From an uncultured Pedobacter sp. (GTDB taxonomy: Bacteria > Bacteroidota > Bacteroidia > Sphingobacteriales > Sphingobacteriaceae): a DNA stretch of 16,818 nt. A program made the position numbers and the translations under genes. The stretch spans positions 1 to 16,818 of the forward strand of contig CAMLDJ010000106.1 in the NCBI GenBank assembly GCA_946478755.1, in the 5' to 3' direction. The notes beneath the pieces are model-generated. The model ran no database searches. It saw only the letters and a list, made by a program, of their open reading frames with translations, and was not told where the DNA came from. This document shows, in pieces, positions 1 through 8,303 of this stretch. Position 1 is the first letter of the stretch; every line of letters starts with the position of its first letter.

Positions 1-1
1 A

Positions 2-829
2 AGGTTGCTTTGTCTTGTGACCTTAACAGTTAATGACCTGATGGCGCCCTATCAGCAAAAAACAAACTTGTACCGGACAGGAATTGCGGTAGGCGATTAC
101 CCGATCGACCATCACCACCTGAAAAATGCCGCTGCCCCGCAGATAGATTTTATACGGATCAAAGTTCCTTCTTATAATGTTCCCCTGGGTGCGCTGATCC
201 CGAAAAATGCAGAGGGGATTATTGTAGCCGAAAAAAGCATCAGCGTGACCAATATTGTCGCGGGCGCAAGCAGGTTACAGCCAGTTGTGCTTACCATCGG
301 ACAGGCAGCAGGTGCGCTTGCAGCAGTCGCCCTGAAAAACAACCAGCAACCTGCTCAGGTAAATATCCGCGAAGTGCAGACCGCCCTGCTGGAAAGCAAA
401 GCCTACCTGATGCCTTTTATAGATGTGAAGCCGGACGACAAAGATTTTGTGGTGCTGCAAAAGATCGGGGCTACTGGAATATTAAAAGGAACAGGCATAC
501 CCTATAAATGGGCCAACCAAACCTGGTTCTATCCGGAACAACCGATCAGTGAATATCAGCTGGTAGAAGGGTTTAAATCCTTTTACCCGGCAATGCCCGA
601 TCTGTTTCCTTCCGGAAACCTGACAGATGCGGCATTTGCCCTGAAATTGCTGTCTGCCCTTTCGAAAAAGAACATCACCCTGGAAGCCGCTTCAGAGGTT
701 GTCAATAAACGTATACAAGAGCTGAAACCGGAAAGTGTATTGTCCAGAAGGGCACTTTCGATATTAATTGACCATTTTTTAAACCCCTTTGCTAAGGAAA
801 TAGATTTCAACGGATCTCCAAAAAATTAA
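2..829 (+). CDS. FAD-dependent oxidoreductase, C-terminal part (5' truncated by window)
   Basis: The reading frame is open from the first bases, so the true start lies upstream; the TTG at position 5 is not a credible start. About 275 residues are visible. The first ~110 match the C-terminal part of the FAD-dependent oxidoreductase family PF12831 (recognised from memory): an RTGIAVGDYPID stretch, then IPKNAEGIIVAEKSIS, then a TIGQAAGALAAVAL segment that in such flavoproteins closes over the FAD. The Rossmann GxGxxG motif would be upstream. From about base 410 a separate module begins (FIDVKPDDKDF, then GILKGTG, then FYPEQPISEYQ) that resembles an S-layer-homology-like fold. The substrate is unknown. 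The gene ends 34 bp before susC with no terminator between, so it probably belongs to the same operon. The family call is fairly sure; the role is not. Confidence 0.8.
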   Translation, partial: RLLCLVTLTVNDLMAPYQQKTNLYRTGIAVGDYPIDHHHLKNAAAPQIDFIRIKVPSYNVPLGALIPKNAEGIIVAEKSISVTNIVAGASRLQPVVLTIGQAAGALAAVALKNNQQPAQVNIREVQTALLESKAYLMPFIDVKPDDKDFVVLQKIGATGILKGTGIPYKWANQTWFYPEQPISEYQLVEGFKSFYPAMPDLFPSGNLTDAAFALKLLSALSKKNITLEAASEVVNKRIQELKPESVLSRRALSILIDHFLNPFAKEIDFNGSPKN

Positions 830-863
830 ATAAAACGTATTACAAACCTAACCAATAAACACT

Positions 864-3800
864 ATGCAACAATTTTTTACTAAAAATAAGGAGTGGCTCA
901 TCAGCGGGATCAGCTTGCTCCTTTTCATGTGCATTTCTTTTGCTGCCCTGGCGCAGGTCCGAACGGTCAGTGGTACTGTTGTGGACTTGAAAGGTGATCC
1001 TCTTGTAGGGGTTGTTGTTCAGTTAAAAGGTACTAAAACCACTACTTCTACTACTTCCAATGGTGGTTTTCAGATCAAAGTGCCTGAAGGTAGCCAGACG
1101 CTGGTATTCAGGTACATTGGCTATGAAGATAAGGAGGCCGTTGCGGGTACGGGAACTGCGCTTAAGATCGTTTTAAGAGAGTCAGTATCGCAATTAAATG
1201 ATGTGGTCGTGATCGGGTATGGTACCGCGACGCGGAAAGACCTGACCGGTTCATTGGGCAGTGTGAACATAGCAGATCTGCAAAAGGCACCGGTGAAGTC
1301 CTTCGATGAAGCATTGGCTGGCCGTATTGCAGGTGTGCAGGTGACCTCAAGTGAGGGACAGCCTGGAGCACCGATTGAGATCACCATCAGGGGAAACAAC
1401 TCCATCACACAGGGCAATTATCCGCTTGTTGTAATTGATGGCTTCCCTATGGAAGATCCGAACAGCAGTGTGGTAAACCCATTGAATACCCTGGATCCGA
1501 ACGAGATAGAATCTATTGATGTGCTTAAAGATGCATCCGCAACAGCCATTTATGGTGCAAGGGGATCAAATGGAGTGATCATGGTGACCACCAAAAGAGG
1601 TAAGCTGGGCGCACCCGTGATCAGTTATAACGGCTATTTTGGCTTACAGGAGAACAATAAAAGAATGGGCTTACTGGGGCCATATGAGTTTGTAAAACTT
1701 CAGAATGAAATTGATCCGATCAGGACCAAGGCGCTTTACTTTCAGGATGGCAGAAATCTGGACAGTTATAAAGACCTGGATGGCATCAACTGGGAAGATC
1801 AGGTAACGCGGGTTGCACCCATGCAAAACCATTACCTTTCTTTATCCGGAGGGACGGCTAAAACAAAATACAGTGCTTCATTATCGCATACCGGTCAGGA
1901 TGGTATTATCCTGAACTCGGGATTTAAACGTACCCAGGGCAAATTGAGCCTGGACCAGGAAGTGTCTGACAGACTAAAAGTCGGGATGAACGTGACTTAT
2001 TCAGATTTTAAGAATTATGGCAGTCCGACTTCAACCGGCAATTTCAGTAACGAGCTCAATATGCTGTTTAGTGTCTGGGCTTTCAGACCAGTTGCGGTTA
2101 ATCCGAATGTAAACCTGATCGATCTTCCGAACGATCCGGAAGTAGAGCAGGCCAGCAACTTTACCTTTAACCCGATATTGACTGCAAAGAACGAGCTTCG
2201 CGAAACTTACAGTACCAGTTTTACCACCAATGGCTACCTGGAATATGCCATTTTAAAAGACCTGAAATTTAAGGTTACCGGTTCATTTAACAGAGGCTTA
2301 AGACGGGCTGACGTGTTTAACGGGTCGATGTCAAGAAGTGCGGCCACAGGTAATTACCTGGTCAATGGTACACAGACCTATTACAACTCTACAGGCTGGC
2401 AAAATGCGAATACGCTGACTTACGCCAAAAGGTTGAATAAATCGCATTATTTTGACGTGATGGCTGGTCTCTCTTTCGAAGGGAATAAAAGTACTTCTCT
2501 GGGCGCCACTGCCGTACTTTTACCAAGTGAAAGCTTGGGGCTGAGCGGTCTGGATGAGGGAAACCCATTGGCGATTGGCGCGGGCTCTTCTAATTCCAAC
2601 CTCGCTTCCCTTATTGCAAGGGCAAATTATAAACTTTTAGACCGCTATATTTTCACCGCCACTTTCCGGCATGACGGTTCTTCCAGGTTTTTGAAAGACA
2701 ATGTATGGAGCGATTTTCCATCCCTGGGGCTTGCCTGGCAGATCAACAACGAATCTTTTGCTAAAAACATGACATGGTTGTCTAATGCCAAGCTAAGAAC
2801 TTCATGGGGTAGAACAGGAAACAACCAGGTATCTAATTTTGCGGCTTATCCAAGCCTGAATTATGCGAATCCGGATTTTTACCCGATCAATAATTCCCCG
2901 GGCTATATGTTTGGCGGAAATGACAGTAAGGGCGTGATCTATTCGGGACTTGGTAATGTAGATCTGAGATGGGAAACAACTGAGCAGGCCAACGTCGGTT
3001 TAGACCTGGGCTTTTTTAAGGAACGCCTGACATTTGGGGTTGACCTTTACCATAAAAGAACATATGACTTATTGCTGAATGCTAATTTACCGCCAACTAC
3101 GGGTTACAACCGGGCCATAAAAAATATAGGGTCGACACAAAACCAGGGGCTCGAGATCACTATCGGTGCTACGCCTGTCCAGAACAAAGCGTTTAGCTGG
3201 TCATCTTCATTTAACATTGCCTTCAACAAAAACAAGATACTTGGGTTGACGGAAAACCAACTTCAACTGGTGACCAGCCAAAGCTGGGGCGACGACTGGA
3301 AGAACATTCCGGGCTATGTAGCCAAAATAGGCAGTCCGATTGCACAGTTTTATGGGCTGATATTTGATGGCGTTTACAATTATGAAGATTTTATCAAAGT
3401 TGGAGAAACCTACACTTTGAAAGACAACCTCCCTTCAAACGGTGGGGCAAGGGCGAATGTAAAACCAGGTGATGTGAAATATAAAGACCTGAACGGTGAC
3501 CTTCAGATTAGCGAAGGCGATAAAACCGTGATCGGCACGCCTTATCCAAAATTCACCGGTGGCTTAAGCAATAATTTCACTTATAAAGGCTTTGATTTGA
3601 ATATTTTCTTCCAATGGTCATACGGCAATGACATCATCAACGCCAACAGAATCCTGTTCGAATCTTCTTATAAATACGGTTACAATCAATATGCTACTTA
3701 TGCCAACAGGTGGACTCCTGAAAATCCTACATCAGACATCCCGGGGGTAGCTGCGGGCAAGGGTTCTTCATTAAAAGCATACTCTACAAGAATTATTGAA

Positions 3801-4049
3801 GATGGTTCATTCCTGAGGTTAAAGACAGTGGCCCTGGGGTATAATCTCCCTGCAAATTTTGTAAAAAGATCTAAAGTCTTTAAAACAGGAAGGATCTACC
3901 TGTCTGCACAGAACTTATACACCTGGACCAATTATTCGGGATACGATCCTGAGGTTTCTGTAAGGAACAGTGCGCTGACTCCTGGCTTTGATTACTCTGC
4001 ATACCCAAGGGCTCGCACCATTACTTTTGGCATCAATACTACTTTTTAA
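864..4049 (+). CDS. SusC/RagA-family TonB-linked outer membrane receptor
   Basis: Outer-membrane TonB-dependent transporter of 1061 residues, a typical length for SusC proteins, which import glycan fragments captured by a SusD lid. A signal peptide occupies about residues 1-31 (hydrophobic core ending in AALAQ). A carboxypeptidase-D-like regulatory domain follows (SGTVVDLKGDPLVGVVVQLKG, about 34-112), then the SusC TonB-box-like segment VVVIGYGT. The plug domain follows (LAGRIAGVQV, PLVVIDGFP, LKDASATAIYGARGSNGV), and the rest is beta-barrel ending in an aromatic C-terminus (ITFGINTTF) as expected for barrel assembly. The next gene, a SusD, starts 18 bp after the stop. No adjacent ECF sigma/anti-sigma pair is in the window, so its regulator is elsewhere or upstream. 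The substrate cannot be read from the sequence. Confidence 0.97.
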   Translation: MQQFFTKNKEWLISGISLLLFMCISFAALAQVRTVSGTVVDLKGDPLVGVVVQLKGTKTTTSTTSNGGFQIKVPEGSQTLVFRYIGYEDKEAVAGTGTALKIVLRESVSQLNDVVVIGYGTATRKDLTGSLGSVNIADLQKAPVKSFDEALAGRIAGVQVTSSEGQPGAPIEITIRGNNSITQGNYPLVVIDGFPMEDPNSSVVNPLNTLDPNEIESIDVLKDASATAIYGARGSNGVIMVTTKRGKLGAPVISYNGYFGLQENNKRMGLLGPYEFVKLQNEIDPIRTKALYFQDGRNLDSYKDLDGINWEDQVTRVAPMQNHYLSLSGGTAKTKYSASLSHTGQDGIILNSGFKRTQGKLSLDQEVSDRLKVGMNVTYSDFKNYGSPTSTGNFSNELNMLFSVWAFRPVAVNPNVNLIDLPNDPEVEQASNFTFNPILTAKNELRETYSTSFTTNGYLEYAILKDLKFKVTGSFNRGLRRADVFNGSMSRSAATGNYLVNGTQTYYNSTGWQNANTLTYAKRLNKSHYFDVMAGLSFEGNKSTSLGATAVLLPSESLGLSGLDEGNPLAIGAGSSNSNLASLIARANYKLLDRYIFTATFRHDGSSRFLKDNVWSDFPSLGLAWQINNESFAKNMTWLSNAKLRTSWGRTGNNQVSNFAAYPSLNYANPDFYPINNSPGYMFGGNDSKGVIYSGLGNVDLRWETTEQANVGLDLGFFKERLTFGVDLYHKRTYDLLLNANLPPTTGYNRAIKNIGSTQNQGLEITIGATPVQNKAFSWSSSFNIAFNKNKILGLTENQLQLVTSQSWGDDWKNIPGYVAKIGSPIAQFYGLIFDGVYNYEDFIKVGETYTLKDNLPSNGGARANVKPGDVKYKDLNGDLQISEGDKTVIGTPYPKFTGGLSNNFTYKGFDLNIFFQWSYGNDIINANRILFESSYKYGYNQYATYANRWTPENPTSDIPGVAAGKGSSLKAYSTRIIEDGSFLRLKTVALGYNLPANFVKRSKVFKTGRIYLSAQNLYTWTNYSGYDPEVSVRNSALTPGFDYSAYPRARTITFGINTTF

Positions 4050-4067
4050 CATAGAATTTTAGAAGTT

Positions 4068-5876
4068 ATGAAACGTATTTTTTTATATTTATTGACCGCT
4101 GGACTTGCACTGAGTTCATCGTCATGTAAGAAATTTTTAGAGACCACCCCAACAGATTTCTTATCTCCAAAGAATTTCTATAAAAATGAGGCGGATATAA
4201 ACGCCGCGGTAACCAGTATTTACGATGTGCTGGGCAAAACCACTACTTACGGCCGGAGTTTCTTTTTTGAAATGGACGTAGCAGATGATAGCTTTATCGC
4301 CCTGCCCAGCTGGACTCAGGATATTGGTTTGTACAATTATAATCCTTCGGACCTTAAGTTAACAGATGCCTGGATTGCCTTATATAATGGCATAAACAGG
4401 GCAAATATGTTAATTGAAAATATTGACGGGGCCAATATGGATGATGCCAAAAAACGCGTTGCCCTTGGTGAGGCTTTGTTTTTAAGGGCATACTATTACT
4501 TTGTGCTGACCAACAACTGGGGCAATGTGCCTTTAAAATTAACGGCAACTGCTTCTGCAGCGGAAGTAAATTTTCCCAATACCCCTTATCAAACTGTTTA
4601 CCGCCAGATTGTAAGCGATATGGAGAAGGCCGCGGATATGGTAAACCCAATATCTACCTATACCTATGGCAGCAGAGTGACTCAATCTGTAGTCTGGGGA
4701 ATGCTGGCAAGGGTAAATCTTAAGATGGCAGGTGCCCCGATGCGGGATGTATCGCGCTATGAGGAAGTGATCAAATGGGCACAAAAAGTAAAAACTGCCG
4801 GACATGCGCTTAATCCTGATTATAGGCAGGTGTTCATCAACATGTGCCAGGGTAAATATGATACCAAAGAGGTGATCTGGGAAGTAGAATTTGGCAAAAA
4901 GAATGGTACACAGGATGAAGAAGGTGCTGTAGGGGCCATTAACGGTATTGCTGCGAATGCAGCCATGGGCTTCAGCTATGGTGCCAAGCACGCTACAGAA
5001 AGCTATTATAAGTCGTTTGATGATGACGACCTGAGAAGGGACTGGAACATTAACTCTTATTATTACGATGCCAACGGTGGAAAGGTGGCCTATGCACCCG
5101 TTCAGATTTATAACCGTTCTGATGCTAAATGGAGACGCGAGTATGAAACAGCAACGCCTAAATTTAATGGTACCACGTCCATCAATTTTCCTTTGTTGCG
5201 TTATTCAGATGTGCTCTTAATGCTTGCCGAAGCAGAAAATGAACTGCATGGAGCAACCGACATAGCTACAGATGCAGTAAATGAGGTAAAACGTCGTGCA
5301 CACGGAAAATTAATGGGTTCATTACTGGAACAGGTTAAATCGGTAACGATCACGAATGGTGGTACTACGGTATATACTTCGGCACCTGCTGTAACTTTTA
5401 CAGGTGGTGGCGGTACTGGCGCTGCCGGAACTGTATTCCTTACAATAGATAAAAAGGTTGGTGCAGTATTGCTGACAAATCACGGTTCCGGTTATACCAG
5501 CGCACCGACGATAACTTTTACGGGTGGGGGCGGTGCAGGTGCGACAGCTACTGCAGTCCTTTCTAACATAGCAGGAACAAATTTTGACCTCACTGCGGAT
5601 GAAAAAGTAGATAAGAATAACCTTCAGATAGCGATCAGAAAAGAAAGATCACTGGAGCTTGGGTTTGAAGGTTTAAGGCGTTTTGACCTGATCCGCTGGG
5701 GGCAGTTTTATTCAGCAATGAAAAGTGTAGCCAATGACATTACTACCACTGCACCTAGTGATTATAAATATGCCGCTAAGTCCGGACAGAATGTTTCTGA
5801 GAAAGACACTTTGTTTGCGATTCCTGCTGCAGAGCTCAATCTGAATAAGGTGATCATCCAAAATAAAGGCTGGTAA
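4068..5876 (+). CDS. SusD/RagB-family nutrient-uptake outer membrane lipoprotein with internal Gly-rich repeat insert
   Basis: Surface lipoprotein of 602 residues that caps the SusC channel and binds glycan. A lipoprotein signal ends at Cys20 (LALSSSSC, followed by KKFLETTP). The N-terminal SusD signature is clear (LETTPTDFLSPKNFYKNEADINAA), as are the TPR-like helical parts (GEALFLRAYYYF, LLRYSDVLLMLAEAENEL) and the C-terminal region (IRKERSLELGFEGLRRFDLIRWG). Residues about 424-504 are not part of a normal SusD: they form two related ~40-residue repeats with Y-T-S-A-P-x-[V/I]-T-F-T-G-G-G-G-x-G. The insert lies between the KRRAHG helix and the DLTADE/IRKERSLE helix. The frame is intact and flanking SusD motifs are present, so the protein is probably functional. 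It pairs with the SusC gene 18 bp upstream. Confidence 0.96.
   Translation: MKRIFLYLLTAGLALSSSSCKKFLETTPTDFLSPKNFYKNEADINAAVTSIYDVLGKTTTYGRSFFFEMDVADDSFIALPSWTQDIGLYNYNPSDLKLTDAWIALYNGINRANMLIENIDGANMDDAKKRVALGEALFLRAYYYFVLTNNWGNVPLKLTATASAAEVNFPNTPYQTVYRQIVSDMEKAADMVNPISTYTYGSRVTQSVVWGMLARVNLKMAGAPMRDVSRYEEVIKWAQKVKTAGHALNPDYRQVFINMCQGKYDTKEVIWEVEFGKKNGTQDEEGAVGAINGIAANAAMGFSYGAKHATESYYKSFDDDDLRRDWNINSYYYDANGGKVAYAPVQIYNRSDAKWRREYETATPKFNGTTSINFPLLRYSDVLLMLAEAENELHGATDIATDAVNEVKRRAHGKLMGSLLEQVKSVTITNGGTTVYTSAPAVTFTGGGGTGAAGTVFLTIDKKVGAVLLTNHGSGYTSAPTITFTGGGGAGATATAVLSNIAGTNFDLTADEKVDKNNLQIAIRKERSLELGFEGLRRFDLIRWGQFYSAMKSVANDITTTAPSDYKYAAKSGQNVSEKDTLFAIPAAELNLNKVIIQNKGW
5340..5579 (+). repeat. 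In-frame two-copy glycine-rich repeat insert within the SusD gene
   Basis: Two protein-level repeats are encoded back to back. Repeat 1 carries YTSAPAVTFTGGGGTGAA and repeat 2 carries YTSAPTITFTGGGGAGAT. The corresponding DNA cores (AACTTTTACAGGTGGTGGCGG near 5394 and AACTTTTACGGGTGGGGGCGG near 5514) are 120 bp apart, meaning one repeat is 40 codons. Third-position differences show the duplication is not recent. Similar [GS]YTSAP-TFTGGGG-GA segments occur in other secreted or surface proteins (recalled, not searched). Confidence 0.85.
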
Positions 5877-5913
5877 TGCCGGTTATAAATTTTAATTCAT
5901 AAACGATAACAAC

Positions 5914-6828
5914 ATGAATAAGTTAAAATATTTACTGGGCATTTTGATTTTGCCTGTTATGGTAGCCTGCCAGAAAAATGAGCCGGAAACGCCATCTTTT
6001 GAGGTTAAAACGGACAAACAGGAATACAACGCGGGCGATTCGGTAACTTTTGCCATCAGCGGATATGCAGATATCATCTCATTTTATTCGGGCGAGCCCG
6101 GTAAAGAGTACCGTTATAAGGACAGAACAGAATCTACAGATTCGAAACTAAAATTAAATGTGACTACCCAGGTGGTCTTTGCCTCCCAGAAGAAAAACCT
6201 GAGCTTGTGGTATTCTACCGACTTTAACAATGTATATAGTCCGGAGGGCCTGAAAGCGGCAACCTGGACGGAGATTACCGACAGATTTACCTTGAGTGCG
6301 GATGTCGGCAGTACAAATGGGGTGCAGACGGCCTCAGGGGACGTTGACCTTTCTGATCTTCCGGTTTCCGGCAAGCCTATTTATTTTGCCTGGAAGTACG
6401 TGGGACAAGCAAGTACAACTGCCGCCTTGGGGGGAAGAACATGGCGTGTCTATGTGTTCAATCTTTTTAACGAAAATGCGGCTAAACAGGTTACCAGCGT
6501 TGCCAGTGTGACCACTGCCGGCTGGCTGGGCATTGATGTGGAGAATACAGCAAACAAATGGACCATTCAGACCGCTGCTCCGTCTTTGTATTTTGCGCCG
6601 AACAGTACACTGCAGGCTTCGGAAGACTGGGCAGTTTCCAGGGCCTTATTCCCTACAGCAGCAAGTCCTGATCTGGGCACAGGGATTAAAGGCTACCTGG
6701 ATAAAATGAGCAATTACAAATATAAATTCAATGCGCCAGGCGTATATAAAGTAACGTTTGTAGCCAGGAATACGAATAACCTGGGCGGGAAAGAAGTCGT
6801 AAAAGAGCTTACGGTAACCGTAAAATAA
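5914..6828 (+). CDS. SusE/F-position surface lipoprotein, DUF5017-like
   Basis: A 304-residue lipoprotein whose signal ends at Cys19 (VMVACQKNEPE). After a short linker the mature N-terminus has FEVKTDKQEYNAGDSVTF, an immunoglobulin/PKD-like beta-sandwich start, then ADIISFYSGEPGKEYRYKDR. That last segment is characteristic of the DUF5017 family of Bacteroidota as I remember it. The C-terminus ends with another beta-sandwich pattern (APGVYKVTFVARNTNNLGGKEVVKELTVTV). Placed 37 bp after susD, it occupies the SusE/SGBP slot, so a surface glycan-binding role is inferred from position. No catalytic motif is seen. The family name is moderately certain; lipoprotein status is strong. Confidence 0.85.
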   Translation: MNKLKYLLGILILPVMVACQKNEPETPSFEVKTDKQEYNAGDSVTFAISGYADIISFYSGEPGKEYRYKDRTESTDSKLKLNVTTQVVFASQKKNLSLWYSTDFNNVYSPEGLKAATWTEITDRFTLSADVGSTNGVQTASGDVDLSDLPVSGKPIYFAWKYVGQASTTAALGGRTWRVYVFNLFNENAAKQVTSVASVTTAGWLGIDVENTANKWTIQTAAPSLYFAPNSTLQASEDWAVSRALFPTAASPDLGTGIKGYLDKMSNYKYKFNAPGVYKVTFVARNTNNLGGKEVVKELTVTVK

Positions 6829-6872
6829 ATGTCTGAAAATCGGGGCCCTCAACTGGCCTTTATACCAAATTA

Positions 6873-8267
6873 ATGAAGAAAAGAGAAGAGGCTTTGGATG
6901 CAATTAGAGGACTGGCGATACTATTAATGGTATTGTCGAGCAGCATCTCTTTTGGTATCCTTCCTGCCTGGATGTATCACGCCCAGGTGCCGCCACCTTA
7001 CCATGTTTTTAAACCTGAGCTACCCGGGATCACCTGGGTAGACCTGGTTTTTCCCTTCTTCCTGTTTACCATGGGCGCAGCTATCCCTTTGGCATTACAT
7101 AAAAAACTAGACAGTCAGCCTCCATTAAAAACTGCCGGGCAGGTTATACAGCGTTATCTTTTACTGGTCGTATTTGCTTTGTTTACTTTTTATGCCCGTG
7201 CATGGGTCATGAGCGCAGCTGCCGGATGGAAGGAACATTTATTATCCATAGGCTGCTTTTTATGCCTTTTTCTAATGTATACCCGTTTTGAGAATTTAAA
7301 AAGCAGGGTGATGGACAGGGTGATTAAAATTGCAGGCTTTGTTTTAGCGGCTGCATTTTTGTCCTGGTATCCGTTTAAGAATGGGTTTAGTTTAAATTCC
7401 AGTGATATCATCATTATTGTACTGGCCAATATGGCCTTATTTGGTACGCTGATCTGGTGGCTTACCCGTAACTACCCCTGGTTAAGAATAGGGATATTGC
7501 CATTGGTCATGGCCATCCTGTTAACCGCAAAAGAAGCGGGATCCTGGAACAGCGCATTTTTCAACTGGTCGCCCTTGCCCTGGATGTACAAATTCTATTA
7601 CCTGAAATACCTGTTCATTGTCTTGCCGGGTACATTTGCCGGGGAGTGGCTGTTGAAGAGGAAGGCTTTAGCAACGGAGGGACTGCTGGAAGATGTGAAA
7701 GGAAAGCTGTTAAGCACAAGTGCTTTATGCTGGCTATTATTGATCTGCAATGTAACCTGTTTATATGGGAGATGGCTTTTACCTAATCTCATCATTACTG
7801 TCGTACTATCCATATTGCTTTTAAGCATCTTGAAGAAAGTTAAGGAAGGGGCAGATCAGACGCTTTTTGTAAAACTGGCAAGCGCGGGGATCTATCTTTT
7901 AATCCTCGGATTGTTTTTTGAAGCTTTTGAAGGGGGTATTAAAAAGGATATATCTACTTTCAGCTATTATTTTGTGAGTACAGGACTGGCTTTCCTGGTG
8001 TTGCTGCCCTTCATTATCTTTGAAAAGCTGGGGTATTTTTCTGCCGGGATTAGCTACCTGGGCAATACCGGTAAAAATCCAATGGTGGCTTATACCGCCG
8101 GTAACTTATTCCTCATCCCGGTACTTAAACTTACGGGAACTGACTTATATTTAGACCATGTTGCGAATTTGCCGGCCGGAGGTTTTTTAAAAGGACTGAT
8201 ATTTACAGGGATCGTTTCCCTGATCACCATATATTGTACGCGTGCTAAACTTTTCTGGAAAACCTAA
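6873..8267 (+). CDS. Multi-pass membrane acyltransferase-like protein, DUF5009/HGSNAT (COG4299) family
   Basis: A 464-residue integral inner-membrane protein with roughly ten to twelve hydrophobic segments. The N-terminus REEALDAIRGLAILLMVLS and the following PGITWVDLVFPFFLFTMGAAIPLAL are hallmarks of the family related to heparan-alpha-glucosaminide N-acetyltransferase, which moves an acetyl group across a membrane onto a glucosamine terminus. The C-terminal GNTGKNPMVAYTAGNL segment is also family-typical. A conserved His candidate lies in the AWMYHAQVPPPYH loop near residue 36. The start ATG overlaps the stop of a 14-codon mini-ORF (TAATG), which may couple translation to the upstream lipoprotein gene. 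In this operon it may acetylate an amino sugar or glycan; that is inference. Confidence 0.85.
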   Translation: MKKREEALDAIRGLAILLMVLSSSISFGILPAWMYHAQVPPPYHVFKPELPGITWVDLVFPFFLFTMGAAIPLALHKKLDSQPPLKTAGQVIQRYLLLVVFALFTFYARAWVMSAAAGWKEHLLSIGCFLCLFLMYTRFENLKSRVMDRVIKIAGFVLAAAFLSWYPFKNGFSLNSSDIIIIVLANMALFGTLIWWLTRNYPWLRIGILPLVMAILLTAKEAGSWNSAFFNWSPLPWMYKFYYLKYLFIVLPGTFAGEWLLKRKALATEGLLEDVKGKLLSTSALCWLLLICNVTCLYGRWLLPNLIITVVLSILLLSILKKVKEGADQTLFVKLASAGIYLLILGLFFEAFEGGIKKDISTFSYYFVSTGLAFLVLLPFIIFEKLGYFSAGISYLGNTGKNPMVAYTAGNLFLIPVLKLTGTDLYLDHVANLPAGGFLKGLIFTGIVSLITIYCTRAKLFWKT

Positions 8268-8303
8268 AGCCTCATCTGATGGCTATTATTAAAACGAAAT
8301 ACT

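Noticed and set aside
4539..4991. 150-codon open frame on the minus strand within susD
   Set aside because: It is a shadow of the strongly supported SusD coding frame.
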